This document shows, piece by piece, positions 28,572-38,607 of a stretch of DNA of 64,000 bases. Origin of the DNA: Vibrio maerlii (GTDB lineage Bacteria > Pseudomonadota > Gammaproteobacteria > Enterobacterales > Vibrionaceae); NCBI RefSeq assembly GCF_003415655.1, contig NZ_QRHC01000005.1, forward strand, positions 310,001 to 374,000. Reading direction: 5' to 3'. Under the pieces are notes generated by a model. The model searched no databases. It was not told where the DNA came from and saw only the letters and a program-made list of their open reading frames with translations. Made by a program: the position numbers and the translations under genes. The first letter of the stretch is position 1. The number at the start of each line of letters is the position of its first letter.

Positions 28572-29705
28572 TTAGTTAGATATTTTGATCATAAAACCTA
28601 ATTTTGATAGTGGCTCTAGATTACAACTAGAGTCTCCTACCAAAGTGATCGCACTGTATTCGCGTCTATCCCAGTATTGCTTGCGCATCAGGTCAAAAGC
28701 CTCTGGCTTTTCGATTTCACGACGGAACAATGCATCGTCATAGCGCACATCATAAATCAACTGAGTTAAATTGTGCAGTGTTGCTTCATCCCATGCTCGA
28801 TTCAGGGTGACTTCAGGCACTGGAGCTATCGGTAAAAGACCAGCGGCGTTAGCCCAAAGATCGCGCCCTAGGAACTCACAGTAGCTATTGAAAATCATCG
28901 TCGTTCCGCGAGCTTTACCTTCAAGGCCATAACCTGCGACATGCGGCGTCGCAAAGGCGAGTAATGGTAGAAGCTCAAGATCAACCTTTGGCTCGAACTC
29001 AAATACATCTAATACAGCAGTAAAGCCGTCGTTTACGAGAAGGCGATTCTTCAGCGCCGTATTGTCAACAATTGGACCACGCGCAGCGTTAATTAGGATT
29101 TGATCACCACGAAGTGAGGCTAAACGCGCTTCATCCATTAGATGATAAGTGGGATGATCCCCTGTTTTCTCGATAGGCGTATGCAGGGTAATGACGTCAG
29201 ATTGCTCTAACAAGGTATCCAAATCAGTAAACCGTCGTGTATCGCCCGCTTCTTGTTTTGGTGGGTCATTGATCAGTACATTGATACCAATGCCTTGCAA
29301 ACATTCAGCTAGGTAGCTACCCACCTGACCAGCACCGATAATACCGACTGTCTTATCAAAAACTGAGAAGCCTTTTTGTTGTGATAACACCATGAGTGAG
29401 CTAAATACATACTCTGCCACGCCGACTTTGTTGCAGCCAGGCGCAGCTGTGAAGAAGATTCCTTTTTCAGCCAATAAACCTTGATCGACATGATCCATTC
29501 CGGCTGTTGCTGTGCCGACAAACTTTAGTTTATTGGCTTTTTCTAGCAGGTTCTCATTTACCTTAGTCACTGAGCGAATCATTAACGCATCGACATCAAT
29601 CAGGTCGTCGGTGGTAATTTCACGTCCAGATTTCAGTGTTACTTCACCCAGTTGCTCAAACAGCTCAACCGCATAAGGCATCGCTTCATCGATTAGAATC
29701 TTCAT
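28572..29705 (-). CDS. pdxB: Erythronate-4-phosphate dehydrogenase
   Basis: PdxB oxidises 4-phosphoerythronate in the DXP-dependent pathway to pyridoxal phosphate. It is a D-2-hydroxyacid dehydrogenase: the NAD motif [14 protein letters not shown] is at 121-134, [10 protein letters not shown] carries the conserved arginine, and the C-terminal PdxB-specific dimerisation domain ends the protein (377 residues, usual for PdxB). asd is 32 bases downstream on the same strand, so the two are probably co-transcribed. Confidence 0.97.
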   Translation of the reverse strand: MKILIDEAMPYAVELFEQLGEVTLKSGREITTDDLIDVDALMIRSVTKVNENLLEKANKLKFVGTATAGMDHVDQGLLAEKGIFFTAAPGCNKVGVAEYVFSSLMVLSQQKGFSVFDKTVGIIGAGQVGSYLAECLQGIGINVLINDPPKQEAGDTRRFTDLDTLLEQSDVITLHTPIEKTGDHPTYHLMDEARLASLRGDQILINAARGPIVDNTALKNRLLVNDGFTAVLDVFEFEPKVDLELLPLLAFATPHVAGYGLEGKARGTTMIFNSYCEFLGRDLWANAAGLLPIAPVPEVTLNRAWDEATLHNLTQLIYDVRYDDALFRREIEKPEAFDLMRKQYWDRREYSAITLVGDSSCNLEPLSKLGFMIKISN

Positions 29706-29821
29706 CCGTTTACTCTATTTTCTTTGGCCTGCTGACCTTTTTTCATAGTTCGATTGTGCTAAAAACTGACTTGAGTAGCAAATAGTATTGCCTTATCACT
29801 TATTCCTATACACCAGATAGC

Positions 29822-29846
29822 AAAAAGCCCGGCACAAAGGCCGGGC
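29822..29846 (-). terminator. fabB / FarS terminator
   Basis: On the minus strand GCCCGGC and GCCGGGC pair around a 6-base loop, followed by five T. A G+C-rich stem of this type is usual for Hfq-dependent small RNAs. Confidence 0.9.
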
Positions 29847-29935
29847 AAAACATCCAGAACAAAAGGATCTTATCCCGCTCTCCAGTGAGATAAATCTGCG
29901 TCTGTTCGATCAGCGAGGCTGATCAGCTCTGGAAA
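29822..29935 (-). ncRNA. farS: Probable FarS small RNA from the fabB 3' UTR
   Basis: The 285-base gap after fabB (minus strand) holds structured sequence: a perfect stem GATCAGC/GCTGATC around CTC (29924-29908), a TTATC/GATAA stem, and a strong terminator. FarS is known in V. cholerae as an RNA processed from the fabB 3' UTR; it acts with Hfq to repress fadE transcripts, linking fatty acid synthesis to degradation. Identification here rests on position and structure, not on a sequence comparison; the 5' end is a guess because it would be made by RNase E. Confidence 0.55.
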
Positions 29936-29990
29936 CCAGTCAATTCCGTGACTCTTGGTCTTATTTGCTTTTAATCAAAAATAACGACTA

Positions 29991-31202
29991 CTAAGCTTGG
30001 TACTTCTTCATCACTAGAGTGGCGTTAGTACCACCGAAACCGAAGCTGTTAGACATCACTGTTGTTAGCTCTTGCTCGCGAGCTTCAGTTACGATGTCTA
30101 AGCCTGCTGCTGCTTCATCTAGGTTTTCAACGTTAACGCTTGGTGCGATAAAGCCGTGCTCTAGCATTAGCGTTGAGTAAATTGCTTCGTGAACGCCGGC
30201 TGCACCCAATGCGTGACCTGTCATCGCTTTGGTTGCAGAAATTGCAGGGCTATTACCGCCAAACACTTCTTGGATTGCGCCTAGCTCTTTTACGTCACCG
30301 ACTGGAGTCGATGTACCGTGAGTGTTCACATAGTCCACGCCATCTACGTTTTGCATTGCCATCTTCATACAACGAACAGCGCCTTCGCCAGATGGTGCTA
30401 CCATGTCGTAACCGTCTGATGTTGCGCCGTAGCCTACGATTTCACCGTAGATCTTCGCTCCACGAGCCAGAGCATGTTCTAGCTCTTCAATCACTAGCAT
30501 GCCGCCGCCGCCAGAGATAACAAAACCATCGCGGCCTGCATCGTATGTACGAGATGCTTTGTCTGGAGTCTCATTGTATTTCGTTGATAGAGCGCCCATT
30601 GCGTCGAACATCATAGTCAGAGACCAATCTAGTTCTTCACCACCACCAGCGAAAACAACATCTTGCTTACCAAGTTGGATAAGCTCCATTGCATGGCCAA
30701 TACAGTGTGCAGAAGTCGCACATGCAGAGCTCATCGAGTAGTTAACGCCTTTGATTTTAAACGGTGTAGCAAGACAAGCTGACACTGTCGAAGCCATCGT
30801 ACGTGGAACCATGTAAGGTCCAACACGCTTAACGCCTTTTTCGCGCAAGATATCAACCGCATTCACTTGGTTAAGAGAAGATGCACCACCTGAGCCTGCC
30901 ACGATACCAGTGCGCTCGTTAGATACTTGCTCATCAGTCAGACCCGAGTCCGCAATCGCTTGTTCCATAGATAGGTAAGCAAACGCCGCCGCATCACCCA
31001 TAAAGCGCATTTTCTTGCGATCAATGTGCTCAGCAGGGTTCATTTTCAAGTTACCCCAAACCTGAGAGCGTAGTCCTTGCTCTTTAAACTGTTCAGAGGC
31101 TGTGATACCTGATTTGCCTGCTTTTAGTGAAGCTAATACTTCTTCGACGTTGTTACCGATACTTGAAACAATACCCATACCGGTGATTACGACTCGTTTC
31201 AT
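29991..31202 (-). CDS. fabB: 3-oxoacyl-ACP synthase I (FabB)
   Basis: FabB is the condensing enzyme needed for unsaturated fatty acid synthesis. The catalytic triad is C161 ([10 protein letters not shown]), H295 ([11 protein letters not shown]) and H330 (TGHALGAAG). The 403 residues match E. coli FabB (406). It is divergent from mnmC, the same arrangement as E. coli. In the 128-base divergent gap, TGGTCAGCTTT near 31260 resembles half of a FadR site; FadR activation of fabB is known in vibrios, but I would not assert the site. Confidence 0.97.
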   Translation of the reverse strand: MKRVVITGMGIVSSIGNNVEEVLASLKAGKSGITASEQFKEQGLRSQVWGNLKMNPAEHIDRKKMRFMGDAAAFAYLSMEQAIADSGLTDEQVSNERTGIVAGSGGASSLNQVNAVDILREKGVKRVGPYMVPRTMASTVSACLATPFKIKGVNYSMSSACATSAHCIGHAMELIQLGKQDVVFAGGGEELDWSLTMMFDAMGALSTKYNETPDKASRTYDAGRDGFVISGGGGMLVIEELEHALARGAKIYGEIVGYGATSDGYDMVAPSGEGAVRCMKMAMQNVDGVDYVNTHGTSTPVGDVKELGAIQEVFGGNSPAISATKAMTGHALGAAGVHEAIYSTLMLEHGFIAPSVNVENLDEAAAGLDIVTEAREQELTTVMSNSFGFGGTNATLVMKKYQA

Positions 31203-31330
31203 GTGACATTCCTATAATTCAAAAATCCGCTAGATGATAACCAAAGAGGCCAACAAAAGTGGTCAGCTTTCCCATAAATTCGTACAATCGCCGCCAGATA
31301 ACGTCCAAACTGTGAAAAGAACCCAAAGTT

Positions 31331-33352
31331 ATGAGCAAAATCAGTAATGCCGAATTAGAGTGGAACGAAGCAGGAACCCCTGTTTCAGACCAATTTGATG
31401 ATGTTTATTTCTCAAACGTGAACGGCCTTGAAGAGACCCGTTATGTTTTCATTGAGCAAAATCATCTCAATTCAAGATGGCAAACGTATGAACAGCGCCG
31501 TTTTGTCATCGCAGAGACTGGCTTTGGTACAGGATTAAATTTCCTTGCTGCATGGCAACATTTCAATGAGTTTAGACAACAAAACCCAAATGCAGAGTTG
31601 AAAGAGCTTCATTTTGTCAGTTTTGAGAAGTTCCCCCTAAACAAAGACGACCTCATCAAGGCTCATCAAGCTTGGCCAGAACTGGCTGACCTTGCGACTA
31701 AACTGCAAGAGCACTACCCGATCGCACTACCAGAATGCCAACGTATCGTTCTCGATGATGGTGCTGTCACTCTCGATCTGTGGTTTGGTGATATCAAGGA
31801 TTGCATGCCACTCGTTCCGACAAATGGAGAAGGTATCGTAGATGCTTGGTTCTTAGATGGCTTTGCACCAAGTAAGAACCCTGAAATGTGGAATCAAAAC
31901 TTGTTCAATGGCATGGCAAAACTGGCACGCCAGGACTGTACCTGTGCAACGTTTACAGCGGCGGGCTTTGTTCGCCGTGGACTGATTGAAGCCGGCTTTG
32001 AAATGAAGAAAGTCAAAGGGTTTGGTACTAAGCGAGAAATGATTGCTGGTCGCTATAATGCACCAGAGCAAATAAACACAGACAACACCAAGCCTTGGTA
32101 TCAACTCTCAAACAGCAAACACGCCAAAGACATTGCCATCATAGGTGGTGGCGTGGCGAGCGCTGCGTTAGCAACCACTCTTTTACGCCGTGGTAAAAAA
32201 GTCACCATCTATTGTAAAGATGAAAAGGGAGCTTTAGGCGCATCAGGAAATCGTCAAGGAGCTGTGTATCCTCTGCTAAACCACTCTCGAGATGGAGTGA
32301 CGCGTGTATTTACCCCAGCTTTCTTGTTCGCCAAACAATTCGTCAATCAAGCTGCACAGCAATTTAGTTTTGATCACGATTGGTGTGGCGTCACCATGCT
32401 GAAATGGGATGAAAAGACAGCCGCAAAACTCGATAAGGTACTAGCCGCTGATTATCACCCGGAGCTCATTCACGCTCTTGATGCACAGCAAACCAATGAC
32501 TTACTTGGACTCGACACCAATCTAGCAAGCGCTCACCTGCCTCTGGGCGGGTGGTTGTCGCCAGCTCAACTTACTCAAGGTTTACTGATACAGTTGGATG
32601 AACACCCGAACGGAAAAGTACTATACAACCAAAACATCAAACAACTGAATCACAGTGAAAGTGGTTGGAACCTAACTTCTGAAGGTAATCAAACCTACCT
32701 ACATGAGGTTGCCGTGGTAGCCAATGGCCATTTGTTTGGTCAATTTGAGCAAACTGCTTCTATCCCCTTGAGCCAAGTTAAGGGGCAAGTGAGTCATATC
32801 CCTACAACTGAGAGCCTTTCAAAGTTGAAGTCGGTTATTTGCTATGACGGCTACATGACACCAGTAAATCCAAACAATCACCATCATTGTATTGGGGCTA
32901 GCTACGACAGGGCGAATATCGACCAAGAATTTGACCCGATGGCACAACAACAAAATGGCCGACGCATCAGAGAGTGTATTCCCGACCAGCAATGGCCACA
33001 CGATGTCGATACATCGGGTAACCTTTCAAGACAAGGTGTCCGCTGTGTCAGCCGAGATCACCTGCCATTTGTCGGCAGCATCGGTGATTTTGAGGCCATC
33101 AAAACACAATACCAAAACTTGAACAAACAAGATGAAAGCTCTGCACAACCTATTGCTAATTACCCAGACCTGTACGGTTTTATTGGCTTAGGCTCTCGTG
33201 GTTTAAGTTCAGCGCCCCTACTCGCAGAGGTTTTGGCTTCACAAATCTGTCATGATCCAATACCGCTTCCAGTTGATGTGCTAGAGAGCTTACACCCAAG
33301 TCGAATGTGGGTTCGACGACTAAGAAAAGGTAAAGCACTTACATCGCTTTAA
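31331..33352 (+). CDS. mnmC: Bifunctional tRNA modification enzyme MnmC
   Basis: MnmC completes the mnm5s2U modification at tRNA wobble position 34. The N-terminal half (about 1-245) is the SAM-dependent methyltransferase ([29 protein letters not shown]). The C-terminal half is the FAD-dependent demodification enzyme, with dinucleotide motif [21 protein letters not shown] (about 259-279) and [18 protein letters not shown] near the end. The fused length of 673 residues is as in E. coli (668). It is divergent from fabB and ends at a terminator shared with the FMN reductase gene. Confidence 0.97.
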   Translation: MSKISNAELEWNEAGTPVSDQFDDVYFSNVNGLEETRYVFIEQNHLNSRWQTYEQRRFVIAETGFGTGLNFLAAWQHFNEFRQQNPNAELKELHFVSFEKFPLNKDDLIKAHQAWPELADLATKLQEHYPIALPECQRIVLDDGAVTLDLWFGDIKDCMPLVPTNGEGIVDAWFLDGFAPSKNPEMWNQNLFNGMAKLARQDCTCATFTAAGFVRRGLIEAGFEMKKVKGFGTKREMIAGRYNAPEQINTDNTKPWYQLSNSKHAKDIAIIGGGVASAALATTLLRRGKKVTIYCKDEKGALGASGNRQGAVYPLLNHSRDGVTRVFTPAFLFAKQFVNQAAQQFSFDHDWCGVTMLKWDEKTAAKLDKVLAADYHPELIHALDAQQTNDLLGLDTNLASAHLPLGGWLSPAQLTQGLLIQLDEHPNGKVLYNQNIKQLNHSESGWNLTSEGNQTYLHEVAVVANGHLFGQFEQTASIPLSQVKGQVSHIPTTESLSKLKSVICYDGYMTPVNPNNHHHCIGASYDRANIDQEFDPMAQQQNGRRIRECIPDQQWPHDVDTSGNLSRQGVRCVSRDHLPFVGSIGDFEAIKTQYQNLNKQDESSAQPIANYPDLYGFIGLGSRGLSSAPLLAEVLASQICHDPIPLPVDVLESLHPSRMWVRRLRKGKALTSL

Positions 33353-33390
33353 GCAACGCCTCGCAATAGATAAGTCCTACAATGCCAGAA

Positions 33391-33410
33391 AGCCCCGCAA
33401 TCGCGGGGCT
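33391..33410. terminator. Terminator after mnmC, shared with the convergent reductase gene
   Basis: AGCCCCGC and GCGGGGCT form an 8-bp stem with a 4-base loop. T content beside it is modest on both strands. Confidence 0.7.
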
Positions 33411-33448
33411 TCATCAATCTCTTTTGAGGCTAGGCAGTCTCGTGCTTT

Positions 33449-33976
33449 TTATGCCGTTAGCGTCGCCACAGCTTGTTTGAGCTGCTCGGCGATCTCTGCA
33501 TTTGAGATTGAGCCTGACTCGAAGTCAAAGTTATCGTAGAAGCTTGGTACGGATACTGATGCTTTAACGTTACCACCAAAGTAAGGAGCAGAGCCCGTTG
33601 CCGCAGCTAACACCGTCTGTGCACCACCAGGACCAGGGGATGTTGCTAGGTATATTGCTGGTTTGCTCTTAAACACTTCACGATCGATACGTGTCGCCCA
33701 ATCAAACAAGTTTTTGTATGCCGCTGGGTAATGACCATTGTGCTCTGCATATGAGATCACAAAAACGTCTGCCTCATCAAGGTCTCTCAGAAAGGCTTGA
33801 GCACCTTCAGCTTGACCGATCTCTTTCTCTTTGTCTTCACTGAACATTGGTACTTGATAGTTGTTAATATCCAATACTTTTACTTCAGCACCATCGATTA
33901 GATTAGCTGCGTATGTCGCTAGAGCTTTGTTAATTGAAGTAGAGCTTGTGCTTGCGCCGAATGTAATGACTTTCAT
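33449..33976 (-). CDS. NAD(P)H-dependent FMN reductase family protein
   Basis: A 175-residue flavodoxin-like protein with the phosphate-binding FGASTSSTSINKALA (about 6-20), the SYAEHNGHYPAAYKNLFDW block (about 75-93) and a PGPGGAQTVLAA loop (about 114-125) that pack around FMN in azoreductase and chromate-reductase relatives. The likely role is reduction of quinones, azo compounds or FMN; the natural substrate is not known. It replaces nothing in the E. coli order and looks like a single-gene insertion between mnmC and yfcL. Confidence 0.85.
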   Translation of the reverse strand: MKVITFGASTSSTSINKALATYAANLIDGAEVKVLDINNYQVPMFSEDKEKEIGQAEGAQAFLRDLDEADVFVISYAEHNGHYPAAYKNLFDWATRIDREVFKSKPAIYLATSPGPGGAQTVLAAATGSAPYFGGNVKASVSVPSFYDNFDFESGSISNAEIAEQLKQAVATLTA

Positions 33977-34046
33977 AATGATGACCCTGTCGTTGTTCTG
34001 TGTCGTTGAGTAAAAGAATAACGCTTAGTCCAAAACCAACAAGATT

Positions 34047-34092
34047 AAAAAACTCACGGTGTTATTCGAAAATTTCGAACAACACCGTGAGT
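34047..34092 (-). terminator. Long perfect-stem terminator after the epmC-yfcL operon
   Basis: ACTCACGGTGTT and AACACCGTGAGT pair over 12 bp and inside them TTCGAAA pairs with TTTCGAA; with one mismatch the stem is about 20 bp. On the minus strand it runs into six T. It ends yfcL transcription before the reductase gene. Confidence 0.9.
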
Positions 34093-34127
34093 CTTAAATT
34101 AAGTCTATTTTTTGACGAACCGAAACG

Positions 34128-34391
34128 TTAGATTTCGTTCTGCAACTCTTGCCAAAGATCATTCACAATAGTGCGATCAGCCGGTGCAAGTTCAGAGCGT
34201 GCCGCTTCAAGACTAGCAACAATGCGTCCTTTCAACTGCTCGATATCGTTAATACCTTCCGCTTCACAGTCTGCTGCAGATAGTGAAATATGACCACGCA
34301 GATAGCCACCAGCAAACAGCTCATCATCAGAGGCTGTTTCAACGCGCTGATCAATCAGGGCTAGGAGTTGTTCTTCAAATTCAATAATCAT
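34128..34391 (-). CDS. yfcL: YfcL family protein
   Basis: An 87-residue, acidic, helical protein of unknown function (MIIEFEEQLLALIDQRVETA at the N-terminus). It is recognised by position and by resemblance to YfcL, which is next to epmC (yfcM) and mnmC (yfcK) in E. coli. It is 12 bases downstream of epmC on the minus strand and so is almost certainly in the same transcript. Confidence 0.88.
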   Translation of the reverse strand: MIIEFEEQLLALIDQRVETASDDELFAGGYLRGHISLSAADCEAEGINDIEQLKGRIVASLEAARSELAPADRTIVNDLWQELQNEI

Positions 34392-34403
34392 TCTGTGTCT
34401 CTT

Positions 34404-34934
34404 TTATTTCACTATAAACTGGCTAGGGTGCAGTGGCTCGACATTGTAAAACTTACGCAGTGAATCTGAAAGCATCTTCACTCGTGGGGGTAAACCGACC
34501 TCAAAGATCCTAAGCACTTCTTGATAGACCTTGTTCATAAAACCGATACGGTCTGGCTCAAAGTCCCCGTGTAAGTTGTCACAGCTTACCGTAAAAGGAA
34601 AGCCTGCACTCAAAGATAAAATCCATTCATAAGCTTGTGGGCGTATTTCTACTTTTTCGAACTCGGCTTGAACCGCTTCGGTACGGCCATCGGGTTCGTA
34701 CCAGTAACCAAAATCTTCCATTAGACGACGCTCAGGACCAGCCACACACCAGTGGGCAATCTCATGCATCCCAGAAGCATAGAATCCACGAGCAAAAATA
34801 ATGCGATGATGTGGGTGCTCTTCATCGGCAGGAAGGTAAATAGGCTCATCCCCGCCCAGCTCTAAGCGAGTATTGAACTCTTGCTCGAACGTGTGATTGA
34901 AAACTTCAATTAGGTCTTGGTAATTGTGACTCAT
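34404..34934 (-). CDS. epmC: Elongation factor P hydroxylase EpmC
   Basis: EpmC hydroxylates the beta-lysylated lysine of elongation factor P, the last step after EpmB and EpmA; EF-P relieves ribosome stalling at polyproline. The 176-residue protein has the histidine/glutamate motif HEIAHWCVAGPERR (about 57-70), consistent with a metal-binding hydroxylase. Length and position next to yfcL match E. coli YfcM. The EF-P and EpmA/EpmB genes are not in this window. Confidence 0.93.
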   Translation of the reverse strand: MSHNYQDLIEVFNHTFEQEFNTRLELGGDEPIYLPADEEHPHHRIIFARGFYASGMHEIAHWCVAGPERRLMEDFGYWYEPDGRTEAVQAEFEKVEIRPQAYEWILSLSAGFPFTVSCDNLHGDFEPDRIGFMNKVYQEVLRIFEVGLPPRVKMLSDSLRKFYNVEPLHPSQFIVK

Positions 34935-35122
34935 AAGTACAGCAGGTTAATTTAAGTATGGATATTTTACGCAATCTGGTGCTCGTTATTCTATGCCAAA
35001 TTGATTAGTAAAACTAATTCTGCACGACCTTTGCCATACATAATTTCATTCGTCAGCAACAGCACTTAGCCCTATAATTCGCGCTTATTTTATAGTTAGA
35101 TAGTAGTTTTATAGAGCAATCC

Positions 35123-35746
35123 ATGTTACTGAGTACCCTATACATTGTTGGAATTACCGCAGAAGCGATGACTGGTGCTTTAGCCGCTGGTAAACAAAAA
35201 ATGGATTGGTTCGGCGTCATGCTAGTCGCCAGTGCGACAGCCATTGGTGGCGGTACCGTGCGTGATATTTTACTCGGTCACTATCCTCTTGGCTGGGTTG
35301 AGAACCCACAATTTCTCGTCATCACGTGCGTGGCTGGCGTTGTCACAACTGGGCTTGCTAAATGGGTGGTGAAGCTAAAAGGTCTGTTCATTCGACTTGA
35401 TGCGCTGGGTCTGATAGTTTTCAGCATTATAGGCACCAAAGTCGCAATGAGTATGGGCCTTCATCCGTTTATTTGCATGGTCTCAGCTCTAGTAACAGGG
35501 GCATTTGGAGGTCTGCTGCGAGATCTTATCTGTAGACAAACGCCGCTTGTCTTACACAAAGAGCTGTATGCTTCGATAGCCCTTGCGGCCTCTGGTTTGT
35601 ATCTAACTTTGTTAGAGTTAGGTTTAACAGACATAGTGGCGACTAGTGCCACCTTAGTTGTTGGCTACTTACTGAGAATGGCAGCTGTACGTTTTAAATG
35701 GTGCTTACCTTCGTTTCACTTTGAATCCGAAGAGCCACTGCATTAA
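35123..35746 (+). CDS. Trimeric intracellular cation (TRIC) channel family protein (YicG/YadS-like)
   Basis: A 207-residue membrane protein with about seven helices in two tandem UPF0126 repeats. Each repeat carries a glycine-rich kink: ATAIGGGTVRDILLG (about 39-53) and VTGAFGGLLRDLICRQTP (about 119-136). Prokaryotic TRIC proteins form trimers with a conduction path per subunit and pass monovalent cations, mainly potassium; some bacterial relatives have been tied to glycine uptake or metabolism. The role in this cell is inferred. It is a single gene between epmC (divergent) and aroC (convergent). Confidence 0.9.
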   Translation: MLLSTLYIVGITAEAMTGALAAGKQKMDWFGVMLVASATAIGGGTVRDILLGHYPLGWVENPQFLVITCVAGVVTTGLAKWVVKLKGLFIRLDALGLIVFSIIGTKVAMSMGLHPFICMVSALVTGAFGGLLRDLICRQTPLVLHKELYASIALAASGLYLTLLELGLTDIVATSATLVVGYLLRMAAVRFKWCLPSFHFESEEPLH

Positions 35747-35767
35747 CACATCATTTGTGACTCATAT

Positions 35768-35792
35768 AAAAACGCCCTCAACAATGAGGGCG
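35768..35792 (-). terminator. aroC terminator
   Basis: CGCCCTCA and TGAGGGCG pair around ACAA; on the minus strand five T follow. Confidence 0.85.
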
Positions 35793-35832
35793 CCTTACAA
35801 CAACTTAATGGCTTAATAATTAAACAGGTGCA

Positions 35833-36918
35833 TTAAATCTTTGGCGTTTCGGTTTGCACACCAAAGTTTTGTCCACGATGACGAAGCAAGTGATCAAGTA
35901 ACACAATCGCTAGCATCGCTTCTGCAATCGGTACTGCACGAATACCCACACATGGATCGTGACGACCTTTGGTAATCAGCTCTGTTGGTTCGCCTTGTTT
36001 GGTAATAGTTTCACCCGGAACAGTAATACTCGACGTCGGCTTAAGAGCAATGTTCGCTACAATGTCTTGACCCGTTGAGATACCACCTAGGATGCCACCT
36101 GCATGGTTACTCTTAAAGCCATTTGGCGTTAGTGGGTCACGATGTTCACTGCCCTTTTGGCTGACGACATCGAAACCATCACCAATCTCAACACCTTTCA
36201 CTGCGTTGATGCTCATCAGCGCATGCGCCACATCGGCATCTAGACGATCAAAGATTGGCTCACCAAGACCGACTGGAACATTGGTTGCAACTACCTGTAA
36301 TTTAGCCCCAATGGAATCGCCTTCTTTCTTCAGGTCACGAATCAATTGGTCAAATGCATCGACTTTGTCGACATCAGGACAGAAGAATGCGTTGTTCTCG
36401 ATCTCGCTCCAATCCACTTTATCGATCTTCACGTCACCCATCTGTGATAGGTAAGCACGGATCTCAACACCAAACTCTTGCTTTAGATATTTCTTAGCAA
36501 TCGCACCAGCAGCAACACGCATTGCTGTTTCACGGGCAGAAGAGCGACCACCACCACGGTAATCACGCACACCATATTTTTGGTGGTAGGTGTAATCAGC
36601 GTGCCCAGGGCGAAACTTATCTTTGATCTCAGAGTAGTCTTTTGAGCGCTGGTCAGTATTTTCAATCAGAAGACCGATAGACGTACCGGTCGTTTGACCT
36701 TCGAAAACACCAGAGAGAATTTTAACTTCATCTGGTTCACGGCGTTGTGTGGTATAACGAGAAGTACCAGGGCGGCGGCGATCAAGGTCTGCCTGCATAT
36801 CTGCTTCTGTTAGTTCTAAACCCGGAGGGCAGCCGTCTACGATACATCCAAGTGCGATACCGTGACTCTCTCCGAATGTCGTCACTCGAAAGTGTTGTCC
36901 GATACTGTTTCCTGCCAT
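35833..36918 (-). CDS. aroC: Chorismate synthase
   Basis: AroC makes chorismate from EPSP with reduced FMN, the last common step to aromatic amino acids, folate and quinones. Visible signatures are [20 protein letters not shown] near the N-terminus, [18 protein letters not shown] (about 48-65), [13 protein letters not shown] and [13 protein letters not shown] (about 267). The length of 361 residues is as in E. coli. In E. coli aroC follows prmB directly; here a four-gene ynj-type cluster has come between them. Confidence 0.97.
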   Translation of the reverse strand: MAGNSIGQHFRVTTFGESHGIALGCIVDGCPPGLELTEADMQADLDRRRPGTSRYTTQRREPDEVKILSGVFEGQTTGTSIGLLIENTDQRSKDYSEIKDKFRPGHADYTYHQKYGVRDYRGGGRSSARETAMRVAAGAIAKKYLKQEFGVEIRAYLSQMGDVKIDKVDWSEIENNAFFCPDVDKVDAFDQLIRDLKKEGDSIGAKLQVVATNVPVGLGEPIFDRLDADVAHALMSINAVKGVEIGDGFDVVSQKGSEHRDPLTPNGFKSNHAGGILGGISTGQDIVANIALKPTSSITVPGETITKQGEPTELITKGRHDPCVGIRAVPIAEAMLAIVLLDHLLRHRGQNFGVQTETPKI

Positions 36919-37367
36919 TGCTTCCTCTTAACCACCTAAATGTACTTATTTGTTTACACTCAGGCCAATTTCAATTTTTCGTGCCCTCATAGTGGCTGTA
37001 ATAAGAAATGATGTAAACCCTAAAATTTTAACATTTAACCCCTTTGGTGAAGAAAAGCTCATCAAGTCGTAAAAATTGACATTTGCGCACGGTTACCGAC
37101 ATGCATATTTATTGCTATCTAGCTCACGTTGGAGACGATACGGTATGGAGAAACACTTTTTTCTAGATCATGATGAAATTTAATTGATGATCGGCAGGTC
37201 TGGGTTATGTGCAAGTTATACAGAGCCAGAATGAACATCAAAGGGTTAAGATCCAACCATCTCTTTGATGAATCGGTTTGCTAATACCTAGCTATCGATT
37301 ACCATCTTCATTCACCTTGAGATAACAAAAACACCACAATCGCCACACTAACTTTATGGATGACGTT
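36919..37367. other. Divergent intergenic region, aroC to ynjB
   Basis: About 450 bases without a gene. It must hold the promoters of aroC (minus) and the ynjB cluster (plus). TTGACA is present at 37076-37081 but with no good -10 at the right distance. CATCAAAG (near 37232) and CTTTGATG (near 37259) can pair across about 19 bases. Nothing else stands out. Confidence 0.5.
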
Positions 37368-38528
37368 ATGAAACCTGTTCTAGCTTCCTTAGCCAAGACG
37401 ATTGGCTTGAGTGCAACCCTCATTGGTTCAACTTCTGTTTTTGCCGAAAATTGGAAAGCCATCGAAGATGCTGCGCAGGGGCAGACTGTCTATTTTCATG
37501 CTTGGGGTGGTAGCCAAGAGATCAATCAATACATCCAATGGGCTGGGAAGCAGCTTCAACGCGACCATGGCGTAACACTCAAACATGTAAAGATCACCGA
37601 TACAGCAGAAACTGTGACCCGCCTTATCGCGGCTAAAGCCGTTAATAAGAATGAAGCGGGCAGCGTTGATATGGTTTGGATTAACGGCGAAAACTTCAAA
37701 TCGATGAAGGACAACAAGCTTCTATTTGGTCCATTTACTGAGACTCTGCCTAACTGGACATACGTTGATAAAACGTTACCAATCGATGTCGATTTCTCAG
37801 AGCCAACAGAGGGTCTAGAAGCACCTTGGGGTGTAGGGCAACTCGTATTTATCCACGACAGTGAAACGCTAAATAATCCACCCGCAAATTTCAGTGAGAT
37901 GTTGAGCTATGCACAAGCGTATCCAAATCGTTTGAGCTACCCTCGCCCACCAGAGTTTCACGGTACGAGCTTTATCAAAGCCCTGCTGATTGAGTTAACC
38001 AACAACGACCCTGCGCTTTCCAAGCCTGTAACAGATGAATCATTCCAAAAAGTTACCCAACCATTATGGGCATATCTGGATACGTTCCATAGAGTCGCTT
38101 GGCGACAAGGTAAACAATTCCCAGCAGGTACCGCAGAAAGCGTGCAGCTATTAGATGACGGGCAACTCGACCTTGCTATCACCTTTAACCCTAATGCAGT
38201 CTATTCAGCTCAAGCAAGTGGCAAGTTAGCAGAGTCAACGAAGGCTTATGCCCTAGAAACGGGGGCACTATCCAACATTCACTTCTTAGCGATTCCTTGG
38301 AACGCTAGCGCCAAAGAAGGTGCGCAGGTAGCCATCAACTTCCTTTTGAGCCCTAGGGCGCAATCTCGAAAAGGAGATTTAAATGTATGGGGTGATCCAT
38401 CCGTGCTTTCTAGCCAATACTTAGAAGGAAGTGCCAAGAATACGCCTCAGTTTAAATCCGTCTCTGAGCCGCATCCAAGTTGGCAAGCCGCACTAGAAAA
38501 AGAGTGGCTCAAGCGTTATGGCAGCTAA
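37368..38528 (+). CDS. ynjB: ABC transporter periplasmic substrate-binding protein, YnjB type
   Basis: The protein has a signal peptide (MKPVLASLAKTIGLSATLIGSTSVFA) and then a two-lobed binding-protein fold of the kind used for thiamine, iron or sulfur compounds (VYFHAWGGSQEINQYIQW near the start of the mature protein). It corresponds to YnjB of E. coli, whose substrate is not known. I chose the ATG at 37368, which has GGA 8 bases upstream and starts a normal signal peptide; an in-frame ATG at 37356 lacks one. It is followed by a hairpin and then the permease gene, so it heads ynjBCDF. Confidence 0.88.
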   Translation: MKPVLASLAKTIGLSATLIGSTSVFAENWKAIEDAAQGQTVYFHAWGGSQEINQYIQWAGKQLQRDHGVTLKHVKITDTAETVTRLIAAKAVNKNEAGSVDMVWINGENFKSMKDNKLLFGPFTETLPNWTYVDKTLPIDVDFSEPTEGLEAPWGVGQLVFIHDSETLNNPPANFSEMLSYAQAYPNRLSYPRPPEFHGTSFIKALLIELTNNDPALSKPVTDESFQKVTQPLWAYLDTFHRVAWRQGKQFPAGTAESVQLLDDGQLDLAITFNPNAVYSAQASGKLAESTKAYALETGALSNIHFLAIPWNASAKEGAQVAINFLLSPRAQSRKGDLNVWGDPSVLSSQYLEGSAKNTPQFKSVSEPHPSWQAALEKEWLKRYGS

Positions 38529-38547
38529 GCAAAGAAACTAAAACGAC

Positions 38548-38565
38548 GAGAGGCATAGGCCTCTC
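38548..38565 (+). other. Intercistronic hairpin, ynjB to ynjC
   Basis: GAGAGGC and GCCTCTC pair around ATAG, with no T run. A stem in this place typically stabilises the upstream mRNA so that the binding protein is made in excess of the permease. Confidence 0.5.
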
Positions 38566-38607
38566 ACACCAAACCCGCTGATTGAGTAGTAAGTAGCGAA
38601 GAGCACT

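Noticed and set aside
31255-31272. FadR-like site (TGGTCAGCTTT) between fabB and mnmC
   Set aside because: Only one half resembles the consensus; regulation by FadR is plausible from other vibrios but the site cannot be asserted by eye.
37076-37110. TTGACA as a promoter of ynjB
   Set aside because: No -10 hexamer at 16-18 bases; the nearest candidates are over 20 bases away.
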